A stretch of 64,000 nt of DNA from Fabrea salina (Eukaryota; Ciliophora; Heterotrichea; Heterotrichida; Fabreidae), in the NCBI GenBank assembly GCA_022984795.1, contig JALIHJ010000027.1, positions 212,033-276,032 of the forward strand, read 5' to 3'. Under the pieces are notes generated by a model. The model ran no database searches. It was not told where the DNA came from and saw only the letters and a list, made by a program, of their open reading frames with translations. The number at the start of each line of letters is the position of its first letter. Position 1 is the stretch's first letter. Positions 1-7,528 of this stretch are shown in pieces. The translations under genes were made by a program, and so were the position numbers.

Positions 1-694
1 GGTAGTTGTAAGGAGCAGTCAAGTACCCAGACTGCTCAATATAGTTTTTCATAGTGTTAAATCCGTTTTCAGCAAAAGAAAAAACTTTGTTGGAAATAAC
101 ATTAGTCAGGCTTGGTTCTGCGTTGTCTTTGGGTTCAGAAAGAACACTTAAACTGTAAGCTAAATGCAGACTTGATAAAGTCATAATTATTTCAAAGTCG
201 CCTATTCCTCCACGCCCAGCACTAATGCTGTACTTGAGCTCCAAGGTTTCAGAGCAGTAAACTTCTATTTCGTAGTCAACTAAGGCTAAAGCAATAACGC
301 TTTCGTTAGCAAGGAAGTGACTTATGCTGCAAGAAGCCCTGATAGAAGAAGTTTGCTCTAGTGGAAATAATGAAAAAAGTTGAAGGGTGTTTTTAGGCCA
401 CTCTAAAGTCTCGTAAAGCGGCGAGAGTGCAAGGAAGCCCTGAGGAAGGTGCTGGATGCAGGCCACTCCTGGATTCCTTTTTGAAGCTAGCAGGGCTGGG
501 CTTGAGGGCTCCGATAAATCCCAAACCTGGAATCCTCGTTCGTAGGCTACCAGCAACACAAGGGCAGTTTTGTTCAGCAAATCCATTTGGGTAAAGTTGA
601 CGTAAGTAATAGTATCCACAGGGGTTGAGTGCTGATGCAGAGAATCACTAATTTGTTTGAATACCGTAGGTAGGTATGAACTGATTGCTTCCAT
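1..694 (-). CDS. BCAS3-like beta-propeller protein, N-terminal part (cut by window edge)
   Basis: The frame opens at the ATG complement at 692-694 and stays open to the window edge, giving about 231 residues with no stop. The order of conserved pieces follows the BCAS3 family: an N-terminal helix (residues about 5-20), a strand with VNFTQMD, then LVLLVAYERGFQVWDLS, which matches the 'LL..GY.DGMQVW' signature of BCAS3. Later strands resemble 'VIALALVDYEIEVY' and 'HLAYSLS', followed by NVISNKVFSFAENG, comparable to the helix after blade 3 in BCAS3. BCAS3 proteins are WD40-type beta-propellers that bind phosphoinositides together with PHAF1 at autophagosome formation sites; that role is inferred from the family. 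The gene is divergent from the homeodomain gene at 945. The C-terminal part lies outside the window. Confidence 0.65.
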   Translation of the reverse strand, partial: MEAISSYLPTVFKQISDSLHQHSTPVDTITYVNFTQMDLLNKTALVLLVAYERGFQVWDLSEPSSPALLASKRNPGVACIQHLPQGFLALSPLYETLEWPKNTLQLFSLFPLEQTSSIRASCSISHFLANESVIALALVDYEIEVYCSETLELKYSISAGRGGIGDFEIIMTLSSLHLAYSLSVLSEPKDNAEPSLTNVISNKVFSFAENGFNTMKNYIEQSGYLTAPYNY

Positions 695-944
695 TTTGCT
701 ATATTATAGTTCTCTAAAAGACTCATTAATCAGCCAAAACAACTTATTTAAAGTAAGTACTTGCTCATAACTACCATTTACTCTAGATAGTGTAGATAAG
801 CTCCAAGTAAATTTACTAAGTAAATAGACTGCTTGGGCTCTGCAAAGTCCTTAGAAGGCGTAAAGTAACTCCCATCTTAAAACCTGGAGTGTTAGTGATG
901 CACACCCCGCACTCGATATCAAAGCGGTATATTTAAATATTTAA
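695..944. promoter_or_regulatory. Intergenic spacer between divergent genes
   Basis: This is 250 bp between two divergent start codons, among the longest spacers in the window. It ends with an AT-rich tract (TATATTTAAATATTTAA, 928-944) directly before the ATG at 945, like the AT-rich leaders of most genes here. I see no tRNA, snRNA or further reading frame in it. It presumably holds promoters for both genes. Confidence 0.35.
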
Positions 945-1415
945 ATGTCAAGACTACACAACGAAAAAGAGAACCTGCCGCCTCGCTCGAAGAAGAAAGG
1001 CAGCAATAAAAGGAAGCGCAAGTCTAACTGGCAGCTGGCGTTTCTGCAGCAAGAATTTATGCGGGACCCAGATTGGACCAAAGAGACCATGGCGTTCATT
1101 GCAAAGGAGACCGGGCTCTCAGAAGCCCAAGTTTACAAGTGGGGCTGGGATCAGAAAAAGAAACTTGCTTTCCGTCCTAGAGCTGCTTTGAGTTTAGGGC
1201 AGCTTTTCAGGTCTTTACCTGTTTCTGAACCTTTGCCCAACAAAGTCTTGCCTGCAGCTCCTGAGTTTGAGTCCCCAGAGCTCCTTCCACCACATGATTT
1301 GGACCTTCAAATGTACCAACTTCAAAAGGCTTATAGAGTTGACATGGAGAGCGCTTCGCACGACAGACACTCTACTCATCTTGCTAATTTATTGCAGAGT
1401 TTCTCTAGATTGTAA
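945..1415 (+). CDS. Homeodomain protein
   Basis: This 156-residue protein has a very basic N-terminal stretch (residues about 8-28, RSKKKGSNKRKRKSN) followed by a three-helix homeodomain (about 27-80). Helix 1 contains LAFLQQEFMRDPDW, helix 2 KETMAFIAKETGL, and the recognition helix SEAQVYKWGWDQKKK. The recognition helix keeps W48 but has Asp where nearly all homeodomains have the DNA-contacting Asn51, and Lys instead of Arg53. The remainder (about 85-156) is Pro/Leu-rich and unrecognised. A nuclear DNA-binding transcription factor is the natural inference; target sites cannot be read from the sequence. The start is the first ATG after a stop-rich AT tract. Confidence 0.7.
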   Translation: MSRLHNEKENLPPRSKKKGSNKRKRKSNWQLAFLQQEFMRDPDWTKETMAFIAKETGLSEAQVYKWGWDQKKKLAFRPRAALSLGQLFRSLPVSEPLPNKVLPAAPEFESPELLPPHDLDLQMYQLQKAYRVDMESASHDRHSTHLANLLQSFSRL

Positions 1416-1601
1416 GTCCATAGGTAATTCCTCTTGTTATGATTGTTACTCATGTGTCGAATTCTAGTTGCTTAGAACAAGCTAGTTCAGGGCTTACCAA
1501 ATATTCATTTATAAGCTATTATACAATTCAAGAGCCCTGCATGCTTCAGTTAATTTTGTCCACAGAATTTGAAAAGTCTCTTAACAAATTACAAATATTA
1601 A

Positions 1602-1838
1602 ATGGATTCCGACAACTCAGCTTTAACTGAATCCTCACAGAAGACCTATTCAGTAGAGTTGCAGCACGGAAAAATATACGTGCTGTGCACGTGTGACAGA
1701 TCAAAAAGAATGCCATTTTGCGACGGGTCCCACGGAAGTTCGGGACCGAAACCAACTATTTTCAAGTCAAATAAGTCAACAACCTATCTAATTTGTTCAG
1801 GCAAAGCCTGTGAAGAAAACTCCAACCTTGCCTGGTAA
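1602..1838 (+). CDS. CDGSH iron-sulfur domain protein
   Basis: This is a 78-residue protein. It contains the complete NEET/CDGSH cluster motif at about residues 28-43: Cys-Thr-Cys, then MPFCDGSH, the 3Cys-1His set that ligates a [2Fe-2S] cluster. It has a single intact motif. A following segment (KPTIFKSNKSTTYLICSGK) resembles the strand that precedes a second motif in two-motif CDGSH proteins, but the second Cys/His set is missing. There is no transmembrane helix like the one in mitoNEET, and no clear targeting peptide. Mitochondrial iron or redox handling is the family role and is inferred here. Its TAA stop faces the F-box-like gene on the other strand. Confidence 0.85.
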   Translation: MDSDNSALTESSQKTYSVELQHGKIYVLCTCDRSKRMPFCDGSHGSSGPKPTIFKSNKSTTYLICSGKACEENSNLAW

Positions 1839-1865
1839 TTAACTTGCATTAATTATTAATGAGCG

Positions 1866-3218
1866 TCAGGAAGCTATTTCTAGGTACTCAGCTTTAGGAA
1901 TTAAGTCATAAACGTTTAAAGCCATGGACCCGTAAGAGTTTTTGTTTTTTTCTTTTCCGTATAAAATCAAAAAGGGCCTTATGTACTTAGCCTCCACATC
2001 TGCTTCAAAGAAGTGGTTAACCCTTTTCCTGGTAAAAGGCTCCCCAAAGTACAGAATGTAAATTTCATAAGGACTCTGAAATATCCCTTTGTAAGCAGAC
2101 ACGTGCAGTATCTTAACTTCTTGCGACCCTAAGTGCAGTCTGTAAACTATTTCTGTAGTAGTTAAGTCGTAGAACCTGAGTTCTGAGTTTGGAGTGTCCA
2201 GGCATATCAAGTACTTGTCTACAAGTTTATACTCAAATGAGTAAAGCATAAGTGCATATTTGTCTTTGTTGTTTAAGTAAACACGTTGGTAGTCAGAAAT
2301 GTGAGTTAAGAACTTCTCAGTTTTTTCATTGTTTTGGGCTTTGCCTGTAGTTACTTTAAAAACCTTTTCTTTAGTTTGGATGCTTTTAAAAGGCTTAGCT
2401 GAGTTCCCTCTGTAGAAGTTTATTGAGTTACCATGGTAAACCAGAAAAACATTAGAGTCCACTTCAGGCACGTGGATGCCTTTGATTCCTTCCTCAATTC
2501 GAATACATTTTAGTATTGACAAGTGTTTGCTCATTACAAACACTGCTGACTCACTCTGTAACAAAAAGTTTTCTCCTGAGTTGTAGAACCTTATCTTGGA
2601 GATGCTTCTGTTTTTAAAGGGCAGCACTTTTACACTGTAGTTTTGGCAAGTTGCATAGTCAAACCCTAGAACAAACATAACTAAGTTCTCAGGAGTGGAA
2701 GCAACTATTCTGTTCTTGTAAGCCTTTGCTAACTCCACATGACCTGGACACTCTAGAATTTCCTTAGAAAGCATTTCTGTGTTCCAGCGATTGCATTCTT
2801 TGACCAAAATATAGTTTTCGCTGTAGAAAAAAATCAGTTTCTGAGCTCCGTCAGACGTAAAGTGGAAAGGAACAAGAGGCTGCAGCGCACGCAACTTTAT
2901 GTAAGGCTTGTAAAACATGTTGCAGTGCAGAAGTTTATACCTCAAAGCAGACTCTAACTGGTATACCAGAAGACTTTTGTCAACTGGATAGAAACTCTCG
3001 CTGCCACTGGTTGTAGCTGCTTTTTCGTGGATCCGAACAAACTTATCAGTCAGGAACTTGTAAAATTCTTTAGAAGAAAAGCAAAAGGTTTTAAACTCCA
3101 CAAAAGTTAAGTAAGAAATAATCTCTCTCATTAAGTTGTTGCTCAAGAACAAAAGCTTAGGCGGCTTTTTGGCTTCTTGTTTGTTCAGAACGTATAAGAA
3201 TTTCCTATTGCTTTCCAT
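1866..3218 (-). CDS. F-box-like protein with WD/beta-propeller-like body
   Basis: I take the ATG at 3216-3218 (MESNRKF...) as the start because it follows an AT-rich leader (ATTATA) like other genes here. An in-frame ATG at 3287 would add 23 residues. About residues 18-58 (KLLFLSNNLMREIISYLTFVEFKTFCFSSKEFYKFL) look like an F-box: a Leu/Pro-type start, 'L..I..YL', then a 'C..F...' helix. The remaining ~390 residues are strand-rich with aromatic/Val periodicity, resembling a degenerate propeller, but no WD dipeptides are clear. An SCF ubiquitin-ligase adaptor role is inferred. The stop is TGA, the only TGA stop among the intact genes. Reading through it would add nine codons and end at a TAA (1839-1841) that touches the stop of the CDGSH gene. 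Confidence 0.5.
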   Translation of the reverse strand: MESNRKFLYVLNKQEAKKPPKLLFLSNNLMREIISYLTFVEFKTFCFSSKEFYKFLTDKFVRIHEKAATTSGSESFYPVDKSLLVYQLESALRYKLLHCNMFYKPYIKLRALQPLVPFHFTSDGAQKLIFFYSENYILVKECNRWNTEMLSKEILECPGHVELAKAYKNRIVASTPENLVMFVLGFDYATCQNYSVKVLPFKNRSISKIRFYNSGENFLLQSESAVFVMSKHLSILKCIRIEEGIKGIHVPEVDSNVFLVYHGNSINFYRGNSAKPFKSIQTKEKVFKVTTGKAQNNEKTEKFLTHISDYQRVYLNNKDKYALMLYSFEYKLVDKYLICLDTPNSELRFYDLTTTEIVYRLHLGSQEVKILHVSAYKGIFQSPYEIYILYFGEPFTRKRVNHFFEADVEAKYIRPFLILYGKEKNKNSYGSMALNVYDLIPKAEYLEIAS

Positions 3219-3391
3219 TATAATAGTTCCTGATTTTCTGACTCCAAATAAGGTTTTGCAACCAACAGTCAGACTTGCTGAGGACACTCTTCACAAGTCA
3301 GAATCAAAACTATCCCCAGAAAACAAAAAGAGATGTTGGCCAGGAACCTCTGCACCCGCACTAAGCACATAAAGAAATAGGTAGCTTATAA
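3219..3391. promoter_or_regulatory. Divergent intergenic spacer
   Basis: This is 173 bp between the F-box-like gene (minus) and the gene at 3392 (plus). It ends in an AT-rich leader next to each start codon. No RNA gene or reading frame is evident. It probably holds both promoters, unless the F-box-like gene really starts at 3287. Confidence 0.3.
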
Positions 3392-4702
3392 ATGTTAAAT
3401 GCTCACAATATCTGGTCCCCTGAAGTGGGTTATGACGAAGACTTCCTAGTTGCCCAAAACCTAGAAACAGAGCTAGGAGAAGGCCTTTTCTTATCAGATT
3501 TGCTAAGGATAGAGTTCCGAGTAGAACTGAGAGAAACGCTTATTATGAAATTCTTAAAGTAAGTTTTACACAGAACCAACAGCAAAGAAGTCCAAATTGT
3601 AAAAAAACTAGACCAGTGGAATAAAGAAAAACCCGCGTTGTGCCTTCTGAATAAGAATAATGTCGTCTTATTGACTGCTCAGGGAAAAAAAACCCAAGGG
3701 TTGACAGTATACACCAGTGAAAGTTATGAAGACTTGCTGCAGGGAATCCAAGTAGACAACCTTCACTTGTGTAAGTTAGAAGGCAATTACCCTTACTGCT
3801 TCTTAATCCTTTCTGCAGCTTGGATTATCTTTAAGAACCCCCAACTAAACTTCGAGGAACTTATAGAGCAACTCAAGCATGCCTCTTCTTACATAAACCA
3901 ACTAGAAACTGAACTAATCCAGTTTATTTACAACAACTCCAAGATTTCAGCTAAACAACTTCTAATTAAGTTCCAAGAAGCAAAGTCACTGTTTTACATT
4001 CCAAACTCCAAAGAAAGCGAGTCAAGTATAGCTTCTCCTAGGAACGCACCTGACTTTGCTAAAAGGAGCCATGAAGAAAGCAGTCCGAGCTTCGAAAGAA
4101 CCCTTGAACCCACTGAAAAGTTCGGAATTTCTAAACCTTCCGGAGACTTCGAAACCACCGAGCACTTTAAAACTTGCTTTCCAAAAGACCAGCCTTCCTT
4201 AGCAACCTCTGAATTAAATGCTTCCGAAACACTTGAATACTCGATTTCTAATGAACTTTCGTGCAAAACTTTTAGACTCAGCGACTCAGTGCTGAATTAC
4301 TCGTGTCCTACCTCTGAAAGGGTGTCTATTCAGTCCTCTGCTTCACCAGTAAGTTACAGAGACGATCTAAAGGGGTCTAACCCTTTTATTTACTTACCTG
4401 AAGACTTGTACCCCACCATGACTATTGAAGACAGCAACACACCCCTGGAGTCCCCCAGAAACATGACTATGCCTATATCTGACATTAAAGACAGACTTAA
4501 ACTCCCTGAAACTATGGAAGACATGGACTTTGAAGAAGAGTCTGAGTTGGAACTTGGGTCAATAGAGTCAAGTCACAATGCCCAGTCACCATACTTGATG
4601 ACTCAAATTTCCCTTCCAAAAAGCATTAGGGGTTCAATAGCCTTTGAAGACGGAAAAGCTGGTGCGTGCAACTGCTCCTGCCAGGTTTGTTCTATCTTTT
4701 AA
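3392..4702 (+). CDS. Unrecognised protein with C-terminal CaaX box; one 15-nt intron
   Basis: The gene starts at ATG 3392 (MLNAHNIW...), is interrupted by a 15-nt intron at 3559-3573, and resumes in frame. The spliced product is 431 residues. I recognise no family. Residues 1-210 look like a folded helical/strand domain (hydrophobic segment YCFLILSAAWIIF around 145). Residues about 215-415 are Ser/Pro/Glu-rich and probably disordered, with many SP sites. The last residues are CNCSCQVCSIF: a Cys-rich end closing with C-S-I-F, a CaaX prenylation box (Phe at X is accepted by farnesyl- and geranylgeranyl-transferases in known cases). Nearby cysteines could be palmitoylated. Membrane attachment is therefore inferred; the molecular function is unknown. 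Confidence 0.75.
3559..3573 (+). other. 15-nt spliceosomal intron
   Basis: GTAAGTTTTACACAG starts with GTAAG and ends with CAG. Reading through it in frame meets TAA at once (AAG TAA). Removing it joins two open frames (...ATT ATG AAA TTC TTA AA | A ACC AAC AGC...). Introns of 15-16 nt are characteristic of heterotrich ciliates. Confidence 0.92.
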
Positions 4703-4733
4703 TTAAGTGTAATTACTTAGTAATTAAAGTTTA

Positions 4734-5396
4734 ATGGAAGACTTAAAAAAGAGAATTTCTGAGTTAGAAAAAGAAAACAACAAGTACTCTGAAGAAAGAG
4801 AAGAACTCCTGAACCGAATATCTGAACTCGAAGACCAAGTAGAAGACTTAACTCTGCAACTCAAAAAACACAACTCCAACAAAGTTCCTTCCCAAATTTC
4901 TATCAGTGCCAACCACTACCCCTCTGCTGCACAAGACGACGAACCCTGGCTTTTTTACGCTGCTCCTGGACGCACTACACAAGAACTCATGTCAGTTTTA
5001 GACTTTTCAGACGTTTTTGAACTCCAAGCTCCAGACCTTTTGTCTGAAGAAGCAGTCTGGATCAAATTGCTCCAAAAAATGCACGGAGACGACCTTCCAG
5101 TAAACTTGCCTGCTTTGAGGAAGTTAGCTTCTGCCCAGTTGTATTCAGCGTGTCACCACGAACTTATGCTAGTTGTTAGAAACATTCCAGGTGCTTCGCA
5201 TAGTTTGTTCCAGCACATTTTGCCTCATGTGGCTACCCTAACTGAGTTTGTCAACAACGCTTGGACTGAAATTGAAAACAACAACCCTGAATTGCTAGGA
5301 AGAATTGCAGTAGTTTTGGAGTGCGAGCAAGAAATTAAAGTCCTGAGTGTTGACAGGGATGATACTAGAATGTCTCTGTTTGTGGAAGCTTTGTAG
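4734..5396 (+). CDS. Unrecognised protein with N-terminal coiled coil
   Basis: This is a 220-residue protein. Residues 1-50 form a heptad-rich coiled coil (LKKRISELEKEN, ELLNRISELEDQ). After a short linker, residues about 70-220 form a helical globular region (PWLFYAAPGRTTQELMSVLDFSDVFEL...) that I cannot assign. It starts 31 bp after the CaaX gene's stop and ends 18 bp before the hydrolase gene, all on the plus strand. Stop is TAG. There are no membrane segments or catalytic motifs. Confidence 0.7.
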   Translation: MEDLKKRISELEKENNKYSEEREELLNRISELEDQVEDLTLQLKKHNSNKVPSQISISANHYPSAAQDDEPWLFYAAPGRTTQELMSVLDFSDVFELQAPDLLSEEAVWIKLLQKMHGDDLPVNLPALRKLASAQLYSACHHELMLVVRNIPGASHSLFQHILPHVATLTEFVNNAWTEIENNNPELLGRIAVVLECEQEIKVLSVDRDDTRMSLFVEAL

Positions 5397-5414
5397 TAAC
5401 TTAAAGTAGATAAT

Positions 5415-5810
5415 ATGGAAGTTAATGATGAATTAATAATAGCCAAGACTATATACAACGAAGCAAGAGGAGAAGGTTATGAAGGAATGCAAGCAGTGGC
5501 AGCTACTATGCAAAATCGATACAAACTCAACAGAGGGTACATGGGAAATAGGGACTTCTACCAGATCTGTGTCAAGGCGTATGATGGGGCAATTGGTTCT
5601 GACCCAAGCCCAGCTGGACCAGAAGATCAAATAGCCCTTGAGTACTGTAAAGAACTTGCAGCTGCAGTGAAGAATTTAGCAGTCCCTGATAACACAGACG
5701 GCTGCACTCACTTTGCAACTACTAGAAATGCCTTTGATAGGTACTCTGTAGATGGCAAGATGGTTTACAAGATGAAGCTGGGGAATCACTACTTTTTTCA
5801 AGAGTTTTAA
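5415..5810 (+). CDS. SleB-type cell-wall hydrolase domain protein
   Basis: This 131-residue protein consists almost entirely of a Hydrolase_2 (SleB/CwlJ) domain. It has AKTIYNEARGEGYEGMQAV with the glutamate typical of this family's active site (NEARGE), then AATMQNRYKL ('VvlNR' element), a DFYQIC segment, and a C-terminal part with THFATTRNAF and KLGNHYFF, matching the 'GHhFy' end of bacterial enzymes. In bacteria these are lytic transglycosylases or amidases cutting spore-cortex or cell-wall peptidoglycan. There is no signal peptide, so it would act inside the cell or in a food-vacuole route not evident here. Compact size and bacterial affinity suggest horizontal acquisition, with defence or digestion as possible roles (inference). 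Its stop codon directly abuts the kinesin stop on the other strand. Confidence 0.8.
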   Translation: MEVNDELIIAKTIYNEARGEGYEGMQAVAATMQNRYKLNRGYMGNRDFYQICVKAYDGAIGSDPSPAGPEDQIALEYCKELAAAVKNLAVPDNTDGCTHFATTRNAFDRYSVDGKMVYKMKLGNHYFFQEF

Positions 5811-7499
5811 TTAGTAAAGGGAGAACTCGCTAACTTTAGGAGACTCCGGGGACCAAGAGAACTTAACAGGGGAATCTACAAGTGCCTGTTTGGTTCGGAT
5901 TCTGTAGTTTTTGATCTTATCAATTGCGTTAAATAAAAACTTTTCTAAGTTTCTAAGCTGTGTGTGCGAAAGTATTTCAAGATTTTCTTGGTTTTCCAAG
6001 ATTCTAAGCTTTCTATTGCTAGTTTCTAGAGACACTTTGAGTTGTTGGATTTCAGAGTCTTTACTTCCTACTTGGGTTTCCAAAAGGTGTTTTTGTTGCT
6101 TGAGTTTTGTGAGTTTGCTTTGGAGGTCAGTTTTTTCCTGAGTGAGTTCTTCTTTTTCACAGAGGCTGCAAATAAGTTCTTCGTGCATGCTTTTCATCCT
6201 TTCATAAGCAAAGAGTCCTTGACTGTCGAACGAAATAACTTCAGTTTGGAACTTAGGCTCGGCTTGAGTAATTAGGTCTCCTGAAGTTTCTTGCCAGATA
6301 ACTTTGTCGTGGCTTTTAAAAAGCACTTGACTAGGAGTTCTTTTGAGGGCTTCAAGTTCTCTTTTGAGTTGTTCAATGTCTCTTTGGTAAGCCATGATTA
6401 GTTCTGCGTTGGAGTCTGTTCTGATGTTTGCTTCTACTTTGTTAGTGATCTTTTTGGCCCTTCCGCCGAACCTCAGAGTGCTAAGTGTCATTTCAAACTG
6501 GGAAAAAGTAGGCGTTACTGTGCAGATTATGCTTGTGAGTGAGTTTCCTCCTAAAGAACTTCTGAGTATCTTGGTTAGTTTGGAGTTCCTGTAAGGTACG
6601 TGTCGTTTTGACTGGGAATCAGACAAAGTGTTGATGACTTGGCACAGGTAAAAAAGACTAGTGTTGATGTGCTTTCCTTCTTTAAGGAGCTTGTCAGACT
6701 GAAGGTTAGAAACCCTTTCACTCCCAGCAAGGTCCACAAAGTTAATTACACTTTGAGTAGTGAACGTGCTTTCCTCTATGTAACTGACTGCTTTGGCGTG
6801 GACTTGGAAAATAGTGTGGGACCGCGAACTTTGGTGGTTCATAGCAGTGGCAGCAGTTCTTCTGTTTTCTTCGCCGATTTCTATGAATTCCATTACTTCT
6901 TCGATTCTTTGGAAACTAGGGCAGGACAAGTTTTTAACGTAAAAACCCTTTTGAGGGTCCTCGTTGACTGAAAGAATGTCCCCTTTGAACTTAGAACTTC
7001 CTAAGAGGTCATAGACTTGCTCATTGTAAATCTCTATGTAACTACAAGACATTTGGAAGTCCTTGTCAGAACTTTGCGAAACTTCACTGTAAATGTGCTC
7101 AAGGCCATGAAGAACTATTCCTTTTTCCTCGTTGCAAACTAACTCGTTAGACTTGTTCCCCATCATAGTGTAGGTTTTTCCACTCCCTGTTTGTCCATAA
7201 GCAAAAATAGTTGAGTTGTACCCTTTGAGAAAAGCACTCACAGCTTTTGAAGCAACTGCTTTGTAGAGTTGGAAGTTAGAAGAGTCTTTGAAACAAAAGT
7301 CTGAGTAATCCTTACCGTAGTTAAACGACTCTAAGTTACCTGCAAGTCGGTTGGTGTCTTTAAGAACTTGCAAAAAGGCTTCCTGCAAGCTCACTGTTTT
7401 TTCAGAAACGTTCCAGATTTGGGGGTCTTGGTCTTGGGCTTCTTTAGAATTTAAAGGCCTCATTCTCAAAGCTACTTGGATGTTTTCACTGCGACCCAT
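5811..7499 (-). CDS. Kinesin motor protein, kinesin-7 (CENP-E)-like
   Basis: This is a 562-residue protein with an N-terminal motor (residues about 6-350): VALRMRPLNSKE, P-loop GQTGSGKT (102-109), switch I NHQSSRSHT, switch II VDLAGSER, and the distal motor motif YRNSKLTKILRSSLGGNS followed by IICTVTP. The 'INTSLFYLCQVINTLSD' helix and a 'RAKKITNKVE' neck resemble kinesin-7, with a plus-end-directed N-terminal motor. After the neck, residues about 365-530 are coiled coil, predicting a dimer, with a short Ser/Pro tail. All nucleotide-binding residues are present. At 562 residues it is far shorter than animal CENP-E. It should act on spindle or cortical microtubules. It is divergent from separase across 29 bp. 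Confidence 0.9.
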   Translation of the reverse strand: MGRSENIQVALRMRPLNSKEAQDQDPQIWNVSEKTVSLQEAFLQVLKDTNRLAGNLESFNYGKDYSDFCFKDSSNFQLYKAVASKAVSAFLKGYNSTIFAYGQTGSGKTYTMMGNKSNELVCNEEKGIVLHGLEHIYSEVSQSSDKDFQMSCSYIEIYNEQVYDLLGSSKFKGDILSVNEDPQKGFYVKNLSCPSFQRIEEVMEFIEIGEENRRTAATAMNHQSSRSHTIFQVHAKAVSYIEESTFTTQSVINFVDLAGSERVSNLQSDKLLKEGKHINTSLFYLCQVINTLSDSQSKRHVPYRNSKLTKILRSSLGGNSLTSIICTVTPTFSQFEMTLSTLRFGGRAKKITNKVEANIRTDSNAELIMAYQRDIEQLKRELEALKRTPSQVLFKSHDKVIWQETSGDLITQAEPKFQTEVISFDSQGLFAYERMKSMHEELICSLCEKEELTQEKTDLQSKLTKLKQQKHLLETQVGSKDSEIQQLKVSLETSNRKLRILENQENLEILSHTQLRNLEKFLFNAIDKIKNYRIRTKQALVDSPVKFSWSPESPKVSEFSLY

Positions 7500-7528
7500 T
7501 TAAATTTACCCCCCCAATTACCATTTTA
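7500..7528. promoter_or_regulatory. 29-bp divergent promoter between kinesin and separase
   Basis: Only 29 bp separate the two divergent start codons. The segment is AT-rich apart from a run of seven C. Both promoters and 5' leaders must lie here or inside the neighbouring coding sequence. Confidence 0.45.

Noticed and set aside
3219-3287. Upstream ATG of the F-box-like gene
   Set aside because: The downstream ATG at 3218 has the AT-rich leader seen before other starts; the extra 23 residues have no feature. It is not fully excluded.
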